Below are positions 1 to 10,288 of a stretch of 64,000 bases of DNA, one piece after another (position 1 is the first letter of the stretch; each line of letters starts with the position of its first letter). Made by a program: the position numbers and the translations under genes. The notes under the pieces were generated by a model that worked only from the letters and a program-made list of their open reading frames with translations, was not told the DNA's origin and did no database searches. The DNA is from Mucor racemosus (Eukaryota; Mucoromycota; Mucoromycetes; Mucorales; Mucoraceae), in assembly GCA_027405735.1 (NCBI GenBank), contig JAPEHQ010000013.1, forward strand, positions 1,116,001 to 1,180,000, written 5' to 3'.

Positions 1-226
1 ATTGTGTCCATATTGCTTGATGATAGTTAAATTTAAATTTCATACTATCTGTAACTTCCTCAAATGAGTGAGATGGTATGTTGGTTTCTTGGCATAGTAG
101 TATATTCAGTTTCTTGTTTTTAAGTAGTGCCACGAACTTGTCAGATGTTTCAGTGTTAGTATTTAAGTATAGATTTCTGCAATTTACAGAACCTATTTTG
201 ATGTGTAAATGTTTAGTTGGATTCAT
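1..226 (-). CDS. LINE ORF2, N-terminal AP-endonuclease fragment (partial)
   Basis: An ATG at 226-224 opens a frame that stays open for 75 codons to the left edge. The peptide begins MNPTKHLHIKIGSVNCRNL and later reads LNILLCQETNI. This is the start of an exonuclease-endonuclease-phosphatase fold as in LINE ORF2: a short beta strand with SVNCRN, then a hydrophobic strand ending in QET, whose glutamate is a metal ligand in APE-type endonucleases. The endonuclease nicks target DNA to prime reverse transcription. The reverse transcriptase must lie outside the window. It starts 107 nt after the ORF1 stop, separated by the A-rich spacer. Confidence 0.75.
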   Translation of the reverse strand, partial: MNPTKHLHIKIGSVNCRNLYLNTNTETSDKFVALLKNKKLNILLCQETNIPSHSFEEVTDSMKFKFNYHQAIWTQ

Positions 227-332
227 ATTAATATTGTTATTATTATTATTATTATTATTATTTTTTTTTTTTTTTTAAATATTCTTTTTTTTTTTTTTTT
301 TTTTTCTTTTTTTTTTTTTTAAAAAAAAACTA
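227..332. repeat. A-rich and (TAA)n spacer between LINE ORF1 and ORF2
   Basis: On the minus strand this is three A-runs interrupted by G or GAATATTT, ending in about nine TAA units. It looks like a LINE 3' tail, but the endonuclease frame starts immediately after it, so it is more likely the inter-ORF spacer. Slippage-prone; its length may be inaccurate. Confidence 0.75.
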
Positions 333-1748
333 TTAATCCAAGGAAGCCAACCGACCAGCTTCAAGGGTCAGTTGTTTGCTGCTTCTTTTATTAGTAGGGG
401 CAGAAGCTTCTCTCGCTTCAGGTGAGATGGCTTCCTCCAGGTTCCTTTTGACATTTGGGGTCGGAGTTTTACCCTTTCCCTTGTCTATAGAGGCCTTTCT
501 CGTTTTGATCATACCTAATTTTTGTTGTTGGTCACTTCTCAAACTTCGTGGAGTAGATACCGATTTTCTAGGATTAATTTCATTCAAGTTTTGAGTCGGT
601 TGTTCACTACTGGATCTTGTCATTGGTGAACTTTCTTTGTCCAAATTGATTACATTATCAACTTCAATAGATGTAGTCTCTTCATCTATTGTAACCTCAT
701 CCTCATTGTTGCTGTTACCTTCTTCTAAGGTCTTGTAGTAGTTAGAAGTTTCAGCATTGGATCTTTTTCCTTTATTCAATACTTGAATTAATCTACTTTC
801 AGTGTTGGTGCCTGGTATATCGGAGATCGAAATATCGGACTCTGAAACATTTTCAGGGGCAAACGATTTGTTGATCTCGTTGTTGGATTTCTCTTTGTTC
901 CAAGGAGCTGTAGGACAACCTGCTTGTAGGTGATTAGGGCTATTACAGCGATGGCACAGCTTTGGGCTCTTCTTAGGACAATTGAACTTATTATGATTGT
1001 CAGTATGACAATCAGGACAGATAGGTTTCATCTGAGACCATACTAGGTTCAGCAATCTGTCAGTACCTTCCAGTGTGACTTACGGAGTCAACTCCTTGAA
1101 GTCCTTCTCCTTCTTGTTGCTATTGATAGTGGCATATCCGCGGCCGGTAAACCAATCAGAGTCTCCAGACTTTGCGATACCCACATTGAGGACGTCTCCA
1201 TACTGTTCAAAAGTCTTGACTAACGCGCCTTTGAGAATATCATCTTCCAAGAGAGGCAGTTCAGTGATCCCAATATTGATTACCTTCGCATCATGGCTTA
1301 AAGTTTTGTTTACTTCGATTGTCTTTCCATTGACTTGGAATTCTTTCAATAAAGCTTCCTTGCAAGCATTTTCTGTTGAGAAGCCCATTTCAATGGCTTT
1401 TCTCTTGTTTTTACCAACAATTCTTGGTTTCAGTCCTAGAGCTTTAGGATATTGTTCACGCAATACTTTCAATATGGATTTTTCTTTAAATCCCATGCCT
1501 AAAAACTGGGCACAGTCAATAACAATTGAGTTTCTTTCCTTCGCTTCTATGAAGGTAGAGTATGCATTTAAAGGTTTAAACTCGCCAATTTCAACATTTG
1601 GAGAGACTTCAAAGGCGTGTCTTGTTTGGAATTTGAGAGCATCAGTGAAAGATTTATACGAAAATAATTTATTACCAGGATTATGGCTAGAATCCTGCGT
1701 CCTCCTACCTTGGAAGGTAGGATCACGATTATTAGTTGAGAAAGCCAT
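333..1748 (-). pseudogene. LINE ORF1, gag-like RNA-binding protein with in-frame stop
   Basis: ATG at 1748. A first block of 222 codons ends at TAA (1082-1080), and the same frame continues without shift for another 248 codons to TAA at 335-333. The N-terminal half has an RRM-like segment (residues about 150-215, with FEQYGDVLNVGI and a GRGYATI strand). The second half has two canonical CX2CX4HX4C zinc knuckles near 1019-930 (CPDCHTDNHNKFNC and CHRCNSPNHLQAGC), then a Ser/Lys/Glu-rich tail. ORF1 proteins coat LINE RNA. The continuity on both sides of one stop argues for a nonsense mutation; readthrough is possible but unsupported. Before the stop codon the length is ordinary for LINE ORF1 RRM regions, but the knuckles would be lost. 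Confidence 0.75.
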
Positions 1749-1762
1749 GATTTTTCTCTGTT

Positions 1763-2530
1763 TTAGAATTTGGGATGAGGGTATATAAGGGGAAAATGGA
1801 AGCTAGAAATGGAAGTACCTTTTTGTGCACATTTTTTAGGATATCTCCACGAAAAATCAATATTTTGAAAAAGTTTAGATTGGGTCAGAGAGAACTTAAC
1901 GAGCTTAATGACATGAATGCAAAAAAAATGTTGCTCAATTTAGCCAATATTTTGAAACAAACTATAGAAATGTCAAAAAAAATGAAAAAAAATAAGTGCT
2001 CAGAATTTTTTTATATTAAAATATGTTATAGAGCACTTTAAAACAAGTAAATTTTATTATTAAAAAGTGGTAGTATGGCTTAATTTTTCTGGAGATATGA
2101 AGCCTCAAAATTTTCAATCCATTAGCAGTGAAATACGCATAAAAAATCTGAAACCTTAGCACTGAAAAATTAATACCAACTGTAGTAAAAAGTAGGATAT
2201 TTCCGGATACTTGTTTTTGGATCACAGGTCAGTATCTCAGGTACATTGGCATATATATTTTTTTTTGGTATTATTTAGTGAAAAAAAAGTAAAACAGGGA
2301 TGAAAAATGAGACCCAGTTTTCAAGGGAAAAGCAGTGAATTTTACACGTTTTTGGGTCTTTCGTGAAATATAAAATAAATTTAGGGATAGGTAGCATGAT
2401 GCGATCAATTTATTTCTATTTAGTAGTGTCTAGGGTATATCTTAAAAAATATTTATTATGAGGTTAGCTATAGAAAGAAGGCATACCCCGATTTTGAATA
2501 TTGAAACTATCATTTTTTTTTTTTGAAAAT
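1763..2530 (+). repeat. R1 repeat copy A (partial)
   Basis: Starting at TTAGAATTTGGGATGAGGG, this stretch aligns by eye with 59686-60440 and with the reverse complements of 11421-11730 and 19440-20210. It is AT-rich, with no conserved reading frame among copies. It lacks the first half of the R1 unit, which ends exactly where the LINE starts, so the LINE probably disrupted this copy. Its right end is near the phrase CCCCGATTTTGAATATT, shared with the other copies. Confidence 0.8.
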
Positions 2531-3812
2531 TCAAATTTAATATTAGAATTCATTTCAACTTATCGAGTGTAGTTTTTTTTTTGTGTATTACAGCAAGTCA
2601 AAATAGGTCGTGAAGGACAGAAAGAACAAAATAAATTGTAATTTTTTATTGTTTAATTAATAAGGAAAATAATCACATAAATATCATAAAGTGTGATTGT
2701 TTAGCTTTTACATAGAAAAAAATCTAAAAATCATTTTTTTATTATATATATTGTATTAACAGAAATTGCTTTTCTGTGGAGATCGGACGAGATCTGTTAT
2801 TTTTAGCATTGATGAATGTAACTTTTATAGATTATCAAATTTTTGTTATTATATAATATATATGTATATACACGTTTTATCTACTACTAAATTTTTGTAT
2901 ACATGATACGTAGCGCTATTCTGTATCTATTGATTATATGCTCACTGAAAACTTCAGTTATATTTTCTAGTAAAAGAAAGTCAGCTTTGCATTATTGTAC
3001 CTAGCATAATTACATGATATAGGGCAAGAATGATAAGTTTTTCTTTATATTTCAGTCAGGAATAAAGATGTTTTTGTAAACCAAATTGCTACTGGTACTC
3101 AGCAAATAACAGAATTATATACCAAAGAAATAAAATATGGTCAAATTACTCAATATTGCACAAATCAAGAAAAACAAAATAGCAGATAAGTAGAAGGGCA
3201 GCAATTAAAAAAAAAAGCAAACATAGAGGGGACGTTTGTCCTAGTTGCTAGACTTATGCGCTTTACAGCTAGTTCAAACGGAGAGGTTGTGGATTCGAAA
3301 CTCGTGTAAACAGATTTTCTTCGGAACTTGTGTTTGCCGGGCTAGAATCGCAGCTAATCGCCCCCTCGCCTTTTTTTTTCGTGCTTACCTTTCTACACAC
3401 AGCTTTCCAAAGACTACCAATTTTTTTCTTCTTTTCTCTACTACTGTCTGCATATTTTGATTTGGTTTTTATCCAGTAACAAATAGAGTATTAATAATTG
3501 TAATAAAGGCATACATAATGGAATACATTTAGTCATTTTTCAGAAGGACTTGAAAAGAGCTCAACGAATAACATCATTAATCATATTTGGATTTCTATCA
3601 GTTCCTGCTTCAGTCATTATCAGTTTGAAATTGGTTTGTCACCAACTTTAACTTAACCTTAAAAAAGGACTTCAGGATAATTATTACTGCATGAACAATA
3701 CTATTTAAAACATATCACTCTTCACTCAAGAAACATATTATGTGTTAAAGCTTGAGAATAATGCCCAGAGGTATGTATAGGCTTCCGTCAATTTATTATT
3801 TATCATAGTGCA
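2531..3812. other. Intergenic AT-rich stretch, one tRNA-like block
   Basis: No coding frame with any family resemblance. Homopolymer A/T runs are frequent. The only structured part is 3235-3330 (separate entry). The right part up to 3812 abuts the old LTR. Confidence 0.6.
3235..3330 (+). other. Possible tRNA-derived (SINE-like) segment
   Basis: The segment has a D-arm-like TTTGTCCTAGTTGC and, about 55 nt later, GGATTCGAAACTC, which resembles the T-arm/B-box of a class II tRNA. No 3' acceptor strand pairs with the 5' end, so it is not an intact tRNA gene. A T-run lies further on (3370-3378). It may be a tRNA relic or the head of a SINE; weak. Confidence 0.2.
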
Positions 3813-4111
3813 TGTTGTATTATTATGCCATCAAGTACCATATGTTATTACCTTTTACAGTATCAATCCATCTTACAATCTATAGACTACGACATGTTGC
3901 ATTGAAGTGCAAAGCCCTGATATCGGATACTATGAATAAGAAACTTCTAGCGTACTAAGTTTATCCAGCAGAAATTAACAAGAACGTTTGGACTTCAATT
4001 ATGACACCATATTATTTCATCCCAGCGGTTAATTAATTGAATAGCTATCAAATCAATATCCAAGCATATTTAGCGCACCATTGCAACAAGGCAGCTCATA
4101 AGCTCTGCAAG
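3813..4111 (+). repeat. Older Ty3-1-family LTR, left half (split by Ty3-1)
   Basis: Begins TGTTGTATTATTATGCC and is clearly alignable with, but diverged from, the LTR of Ty3-1. It is interrupted at 4111 by Ty3-1 and resumes at 11170. No 5-bp duplication flanks the reunited LTR (GTGCA before, AATAC after), and repeat R1 is present only on its right side, so one flank was lost or rearranged. Confidence 0.85.
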
Positions 4112-4640
4112 TGTTGTATTCCACCTACTAGTATCATACATTATCACCTTCTACAGTATCAATACATCTTACAATCTATTGACTACGACATGTATTGAAG
4201 TGCAAGTCTTGATATCGGATATAAGAAACTCCTAGCGTACCAAGTTTAATCCAGTAATTACCAAGAACGCTTGGACCTCAATTATGACACCACATTATTT
4301 CATCCCAGCAGTTAACCAATCAAGTAGTTATCAAATCAACATCCAAGCATATTTAGCGCAGCATTGAAACAACACAACTCACAAGCTCTGCAAGAACGGT
4401 TAAATTATGATTGATCCATTTCAATCCATAGATTACTATCAAACAGATCCAATAGTTCAATAGTGCCTTAAATTACATCTCAGGATCTCAATGTCTAGTC
4501 AATATAAAAGGCCATACTTTTACATCTAAATAAACGATATCTTGTTTTTATTATACAGTTGAAGAACTGATTAATTACTCATTCTTTTATAATTGTATTC
4601 TTTTTTAAGTACTATTTATCAATCCTGAAAATATACGACA
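4112..4640 (+). repeat. 5' LTR of Ty3-1
   Basis: 529 bp, TG...CA ends, matching 10636-11164 over its whole length by eye. It contains a TATA box at 4503-4511 and an AATAAA-like signal near 4528, so transcription starts and ends within the LTR. Confidence 0.95.
4503..4511 (+). promoter_or_regulatory. TATA box in the Ty3-1 LTR
   Basis: TATAAAAGG, 185 bp upstream of the gag-pol ATG; the same motif is present in the 3' LTR and in the older LTR copies (with TATAAACGG in the 53.9-kb copy). Confidence 0.55.
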
Positions 4641-4687
4641 TTTTTTTTAATCAAATTTAATTCCTGTCCTCGCTATCGTTTATCAAT

Positions 4688-7600
4688 ATGGTCCATCAAC
4701 AACAATCTACTCCTGCTCTCTCCGAATCTCCTTTGGTTACTATCCCAAATGATTCTCTCAATTCCTCTGCTCCTCCTGCTACTGAAAGTGATACCTGCGC
4801 TACTGGGGTCAATTCCCAATCAGACATTGGTGCATCTGACATGGACGTTGATTCTGATACGATGTCTTCAGTTGCCAGTATTTCCAACCCTGGTCAATTA
4901 CTGCAACTTCATCGAACTATCAATCAATTAACCATTGATGCTACCCTTGCCTCCGCTAAGGTATCATCCCTTCATGGTGAAGCTCGTCAGATTGCTGTTC
5001 GTGAACTCCAAGATCTCTCGACTACGATTCGTACTAGTATTGATTTACTCAATCATCTGCGTGCATCCAATGCCACCAGTAACGTACAATCTACGAGTCC
5101 CAGATCTGTTCCTGCATCAAAAGTTGTTTGCCCTAACAACTTGCCTCATTTCCAATGGGAAGGCTCTGTATTCGATGAAAGAAACACTATCTTTGTCGAC
5201 GTCGACGCTTGCTTGACAAAGTTCCAAGATGTAATGTTCGCTTATAATCTTGACTTTGATGCCGAATTTGGCCGCCTTGTTCCTCCTATGCTGAGTCCTA
5301 CTCAAAGAACATGGTACCAATCATTCGTAGCCAATTCTAAACAACCTACATGGGCCGAATTCAAGGCTTCATTCAAGGCTAGATATGGCTTAAGTGTTCT
5401 TGACGATCGTCAAAAGTGTACGTCAGATCTTGTTGACATCTCATTGAATCCCGAGGAAACTCTCGATTCATTTGTTGACAGGTTCAATGATCTTCGTCGT
5501 CGTGCTTTTGATCAAGTGCCTCCTCCTTTTTTGCTGGTGTCTCGATTTATGTTAGCTTTGCCTCAACCTCTGCGTAGTCAAGTTAATATCGTTCGCCAAA
5601 GCAAAGAAGCTCATGGTGATGTCAGTGTCGATTTCATTATTCGCACTGCAAGAGATTTGTTGGCGTCTATGACTCCTTCTGAAGCGGCTGCCGCTATGAG
5701 CCGTAAAGAAGTAGTTAAGCATGAAAAGGGTACCAAAGCCTCAAAATGGGCCTCTACTTCTGCTGTTGACAACTCTCATTCATCCATCCCAATTCAAGGT
5801 GCAGCTGCATCCAAGATCAGCAAGCCTAACATGAAGAAAAGTGCTGGTATCTCTGGTAGATTTTGTGATTATCACAAAAGCAAAGGCCATAATACCTCTG
5901 AGTGTCAAGCCTACGCTGCTAAGCTCGCTGAACAAGTGCCTGCTGCTTCCACTAGTACTCCATCTTCCTCACCTCAAACTACTGGTCGCCCATTCAAGAC
6001 AACTAGACCATCTTGTCGTGATTGTGGTGCTCCCAATTACGTTTATGGTCACGTATGTAACACTGCAACTCGTACTGGTGAATCTCCCAAGACTCCTGAA
6101 CGTCGTTTCGGAATGATGCGTATCAATGATTCTGAACCTGCCACAGTTGAACAGGATAAAACATCCACTGTTACACCTGCTTCTGCTGCTACTAGTGCCT
6201 CGTCTCCTGCCAAAGTTACTGGTACCAAGAGTTCAAAGTTTTGCGTTTACCACAAGCGTAAATCACACAACACTAGCGACTGTAACGCCTACGCTGCTTA
6301 CATTGCTACATTGTCATCCAAAGCTTTGGATGGTGCCAAAGGTACCTCTGGTACTGATGCTGCTCCTAGTACTCCTGGTACTCCTTCATCTGCTGTTACT
6401 AATACAGTTGCCCCTAGTGCAACTAGTGACACTACTACTACTACTGCTGCTAACTCTGCGTCTGCTACTACAACCCAATCTACATCTGCTTCTGACGATG
6501 CTATGGATGTCGATGTCGTTGTTGCAACCGAAGCACACAAATGTAAGTTAAACGAATTCTCAAATTTACCTATTAACAAATCTAACTCACTCCTCGTACC
6601 TTTAATCGTAGAATCCTACAAAGTGTATGGTGTACTAGATACTGGTTGTACATTCTCTATTTGCGCTCCTCAATTTGCTAAATCTTTGGGTATCCATATC
6701 GATCTATCCACTGATGGGCATATTCAATTAGGACACACTTCGACAACTAAACCTAGAATAGGCTCATGTTACTTAAATATCTTTTATAATAAACGAAATT
6801 TTAAACATAAATTTGAAATATTTGACTTTTACACTGACTCAAACGATTGCCCAATACTTCTTGGACTAGACATCATGTCTCAATTGAATATTGGCATTAC
6901 AGGTCTCACATCATCATGGTTTGAATACACTGGTCCTGAACTTCCTTCACCCATTGATCCCGATGTTGAACCCAACAACGATCCTTATGGATCCCCAACT
7001 GAACGAAATCTCGCTTACGCACAAATTGAACCTTTATTGAAAGAAAATGCTAACATTGATCTTGCTTCTACTTACTGTAACCTTCCAGGCGCTATTGTCC
7101 AATTGGAAACGATACCTAACAAAATTGCTTATCGTGCTCCATATCCGGTACCAATTGTCTACAAAGAAGCAGTACTAGCACAACTTGATCAATGGCAGAA
7201 GGATGGTGTGATTGAACGAAGTCCTAGTCATACTGGATGGAATCACCCACTTTTAGTCGTCGCTAAAAAGAATTCTGCTGGTGTATATTCTTTCGATAAA
7301 CCTCGAATTGTCGCTGATGTTCGTTTATTCAACCAAATCCTCGTCAGTACGGATAAATATCAAATGCCACGCATCGATGACATTCATCAACGCTTCAGTG
7401 CTGCAAAGATAATAAGTTCCATCGACGTAAAGAGTTTTTTCACTAGTTTTTTAGTGGACAGACGCTTTCGATTTAAGTTGAGTTTCTCGTGTCCATTTAC
7501 CAATCAGCAATATATGTGGCGCAAAGTTTGTTTCGGGATTTCCTTTATTGGCAATTTAACGTCACGCTGTCTTTCAAATTTATTCTCCGACATGCGAGAA

Positions 7601-10288
7601 CATGTTTGTCTCTATGTCGACGATATTGGTGTGCTAAGTTTTAACGATTCACTTGAAGAACATACGCAATTACTTGCAGAAGTGATTCGACGTTTGACTA
7701 ACGCAAATCTCCAAATTAACCCGGACAAAATTGTCTTTGCTCAACGCAGTGTACATGTCCTTGGTTGGAGCATTATCCATAATCGCTTGGTACCTGATTC
7801 CCGTAAATTGACAAACTTTCATACATGGCCGCTTCCCAAAACTGGCAAAGATATCATGCGTTATCTTGGATTTACCAACTATTTTCGTAGTGCTATTCCA
7901 GGTTACGGTACACTTGCTGCTCCTTTGGATGAATTGCGTAATCATAAAAGCCTTGCTAGTATTTGGAATGACACTCATACAACTGCATTTTACAATCTCC
8001 AAAAAGCTCTCGCTTCCTCAACTGCACTCAGCCCCATTGATTTTCGATACAAAGTAAATGTTGCTACAGACGCTTCTGCTACTGCTGTTGGTGGTATTAT
8101 CTATCAAATCAAAGACAACACAGTACACTATATCACAATGGCTAGTCGCAAATTATCCAAATCTGAAATGGCTTATTCCACAACTAAACGCGAACTGTTA
8201 GCTATTGTCTACATGTTCACAAAGTTTCACAAATGGCTTTTTGGTATACCTTTTATCTTACATACAGATCACCGTAGTCTTGTTTGGTTGCAAACTCAAT
8301 CGACTCCTAATATGATGTTATTAACATGGTATGAAGTTATCTTCTTTTATTATACTTATGACATCATTCATATTCCAGGATCGCGTAACATTTTACCAGA
8401 TGCTCTCAGTCGTTTATTTCCAACTGATACACCAGATGACAATAAACTGGAGGGGGGTAATTTATACAACAACACGAGTATTTTTGTAAAAGAAAAACGA
8501 CGAAACCACAAACGTGGCGACACCGATCTTTTAACACAAACAAACAACCGTGACTCATCTTTACTCAAACCTAAAAAGCAAAACAACACCTTGTTTAAAA
8601 AACGCTTTAAGAAAAGCAACTTTAAGTATTCATCATTCCCTACGAAACATGATATTAACTATCACACTCCTGTGAATAACGATATTGACGTTTTTGATGC
8701 TTCAACTTACAATGCTATTTCATCATCAAAATCAAACGATCACAACGATAATTCATTAACGAATAACAATAGTCCGTCTATTAAAAATTCTGATACATTA
8801 CCACACAACCATAATATTCTCATTTCACGAGCAATGAAATATGCTGACTATATGACACCTCCAGAATCTGAGAGAATCGAACTCATTCTGAAAGTGCATT
8901 TGTTAGGTCATGTGGGTATTAATGCTATTGAGAAAATTCTACACAATGATTATGCTGTACATTGGACGCACATGCGAGATGATATTACTAGAGTTTTAAA
9001 AGATTGTCATGCTTGTCAATCACACGGAATTTTTAGTGTTGGATATCATCCACCTCGAAGTGTATTACCAGATAATGTATTCGATCACATTGCTGTCGAT
9101 TTAGGAGATTTCGCTACTACATCAACTTCAGGCAATAATTACATTTTAGTTATTGTTGATTATTTTAGCAGATTTACTATATTGCGAGCACTACCTGACA
9201 AGAGCCCAGTGACTGTAGCTAGATCCTTGCTATCTGTCTGTTCTTTGTTTGGATGGCCTGCTCGTATAACAAGTGATAATGCTAATGAATTTGTTGGAAC
9301 TTTCATACGAGAATTCCTCGAATTAAGTGGTCTTGATCGCCTAACATCGTTACCATACACGCCTACTGGCAACAGCCTGGTCGAATCATTTATGGGTGTT
9401 AGCAAACGAGCTATTATCAAATCATTAACGCACGATGCAGCAGAACCTGAATCATGGGATCTATATCTAGATGTCATTCAATATGCCATGAACATTCAGT
9501 ATGCTCGTCTGCACAAATCTCAACCTTTTTCTGTCATGTTTAATCGTGCACCAAATCTTTTCAAAGATTATTCGAATTCACCTGCCCCTGCAATTGATAT
9601 TAATAATCCAAATACTGAAATTATTGACAAGCGATTAAAATACGTTAAGGAAATTGTTATCCCTGCTATTCACAAACGAATCCAGGAAACACAATTAAAA
9701 GATCATGCTACTTTTGAACGCACTCACAAAATTGTATACGACAAGTATCCAATCAACTCAAAAGTTATGATTGTAAATCCACTTCGCACATCCAAACTAA
9801 GCCCTCGCTGGTTAGGACCATACCTAATAAAAAACTATACTAGACATGGCAGCTATGTATTAGCAGATTTAACAGGTGAACTTTTATCTCGAGATGTAGC
9901 TACTCAACATATACGAGTCATAGATTCTTCAGATAACCATCTCACACACGGGTTCAAAGATCGTCATTATGAAGTACAGGCTATCGTTAACCATCGTATC
10001 GACAAAGACACTGGTGAAATGTTCTATCGCACAAATTGGGTAGGATACCAGAAGTCAGATGATACATGGCAGCGCGAATCCGACTTTGACTCTAAGAAAC
10101 CTATTCGTGATTATTGGGCAAGAATCAATCCAACTAAACTAGGTGCGCCGCTACCTAATACAGTTAATAAACGCAAGTTGAATCGTCGTCGAAAGCACGC
10201 AGGACCTACTTTAAATCGTCGACATCCCAACAAGAAGCCTAATTCTAAAGCTACAAATCAAGAAACGTTGTCTCCACAACAAGCTTAA
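4688..10288 (+). CDS. Ty3-1 Gag-Pol polyprotein with C-terminal chromodomain
   Basis: 1866 codons in a single frame. Gag homology is around residues 160-330 (W209 region). Two copies of a CX2HX4HX4C knuckle (about 393 and 518), with a CX2C motif between them, replace the usual CCHC box. Protease active site is D651-T-G. Reverse transcriptase catalytic YVDD is 976-979. RNase H D1128 is in a TDAS motif. Integrase has an HHCC zinc site (H1404, C1440, C1443) and the D1471, D1530, E1566 triad with D-X35-E spacing. A chromodomain (about 1760-1806, with aromatic W/Y residues) and a basic tail follow. Chromodomains steer integration to marked chromatin in related elements. With gag and pol in one frame, processing must rely on the protease. 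All catalytic residues are present, so it is probably active. Confidence 0.95.
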   Translation: MVHQQQSTPALSESPLVTIPNDSLNSSAPPATESDTCATGVNSQSDIGASDMDVDSDTMSSVASISNPGQLLQLHRTINQLTIDATLASAKVSSLHGEARQIAVRELQDLSTTIRTSIDLLNHLRASNATSNVQSTSPRSVPASKVVCPNNLPHFQWEGSVFDERNTIFVDVDACLTKFQDVMFAYNLDFDAEFGRLVPPMLSPTQRTWYQSFVANSKQPTWAEFKASFKARYGLSVLDDRQKCTSDLVDISLNPEETLDSFVDRFNDLRRRAFDQVPPPFLLVSRFMLALPQPLRSQVNIVRQSKEAHGDVSVDFIIRTARDLLASMTPSEAAAAMSRKEVVKHEKGTKASKWASTSAVDNSHSSIPIQGAAASKISKPNMKKSAGISGRFCDYHKSKGHNTSECQAYAAKLAEQVPAASTSTPSSSPQTTGRPFKTTRPSCRDCGAPNYVYGHVCNTATRTGESPKTPERRFGMMRINDSEPATVEQDKTSTVTPASAATSASSPAKVTGTKSSKFCVYHKRKSHNTSDCNAYAAYIATLSSKALDGAKGTSGTDAAPSTPGTPSSAVTNTVAPSATSDTTTTTAANSASATTTQSTSASDDAMDVDVVVATEAHKCKLNEFSNLPINKSNSLLVPLIVESYKVYGVLDTGCTFSICAPQFAKSLGIHIDLSTDGHIQLGHTSTTKPRIGSCYLNIFYNKRNFKHKFEIFDFYTDSNDCPILLGLDIMSQLNIGITGLTSSWFEYTGPELPSPIDPDVEPNNDPYGSPTERNLAYAQIEPLLKENANIDLASTYCNLPGAIVQLETIPNKIAYRAPYPVPIVYKEAVLAQLDQWQKDGVIERSPSHTGWNHPLLVVAKKNSAGVYSFDKPRIVADVRLFNQILVSTDKYQMPRIDDIHQRFSAAKIISSIDVKSFFTSFLVDRRFRFKLSFSCPFTNQQYMWRKVCFGISFIGNLTSRCLSNLFSDMREHVCLYVDDIGVLSFNDSLEEHTQLLAEVIRRLTNANLQINPDKIVFAQRSVHVLGWSIIHNRLVPDSRKLTNFHTWPLPKTGKDIMRYLGFTNYFRSAIPGYGTLAAPLDELRNHKSLASIWNDTHTTAFYNLQKALASSTALSPIDFRYKVNVATDASATAVGGIIYQIKDNTVHYITMASRKLSKSEMAYSTTKRELLAIVYMFTKFHKWLFGIPFILHTDHRSLVWLQTQSTPNMMLLTWYEVIFFYYTYDIIHIPGSRNILPDALSRLFPTDTPDDNKLEGGNLYNNTSIFVKEKRRNHKRGDTDLLTQTNNRDSSLLKPKKQNNTLFKKRFKKSNFKYSSFPTKHDINYHTPVNNDIDVFDASTYNAISSSKSNDHNDNSLTNNNSPSIKNSDTLPHNHNILISRAMKYADYMTPPESERIELILKVHLLGHVGINAIEKILHNDYAVHWTHMRDDITRVLKDCHACQSHGIFSVGYHPPRSVLPDNVFDHIAVDLGDFATTSTSGNNYILVIVDYFSRFTILRALPDKSPVTVARSLLSVCSLFGWPARITSDNANEFVGTFIREFLELSGLDRLTSLPYTPTGNSLVESFMGVSKRAIIKSLTHDAAEPESWDLYLDVIQYAMNIQYARLHKSQPFSVMFNRAPNLFKDYSNSPAPAIDINNPNTEIIDKRLKYVKEIVIPAIHKRIQETQLKDHATFERTHKIVYDKYPINSKVMIVNPLRTSKLSPRWLGPYLIKNYTRHGSYVLADLTGELLSRDVATQHIRVIDSSDNHLTHGFKDRHYEVQAIVNHRIDKDTGEMFYRTNWVGYQKSDDTWQRESDFDSKKPIRDYWARINPTKLGAPLPNTVNKRKLNRRRKHAGPTLNRRHPNKKPNSKATNQETLSPQQA

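Larger units (their letters stand above)
1..1762 (-). mobile_element. LINE-like non-LTR retrotransposon, 3' part outside the window
   Basis: Reading leftward, the element has ORF1 (1748-333), an A-rich/(TAA)n spacer, then the start of ORF2 (from 226), which continues past the left edge. The order gag-like ORF1 with zinc knuckles, then an AP-endonuclease ORF2, is that of a two-ORF LINE. There is almost no 5' leader: repeat R1 begins within about 15 nt of the ORF1 start, so the copy is 5'-truncated or inserted into R1. The Grem-LINE1 elements of Mucor centromeres have a comparable plan, but kinship with them is only a guess. A target-site duplication cannot be checked because the 3' end is missing. 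Confidence 0.8.

Noticed and set aside
227..332. A-rich/(TAA)n block read as the 3' tail of an ORF1-only (HAL1-like) retroposon.
   Set aside because: The sequence just beyond it encodes the start of the endonuclease ORF2 on the same strand.
4530..4683. ATAAACGATA in the Ty3-1 LTR is complementary to TATCGTTTAT just before the gag ATG, suggesting a self-priming stem.
   Set aside because: The complementary stretch lies 33 bp inside the LTR boundary rather than next to it, and nothing equivalent was seen in Ty3-2.
4696..9477. Several open frames antisense to or out of frame with Ty3-1 gag-pol.
   Set aside because: Shadows of the 1866-codon frame; none has start context or family features.
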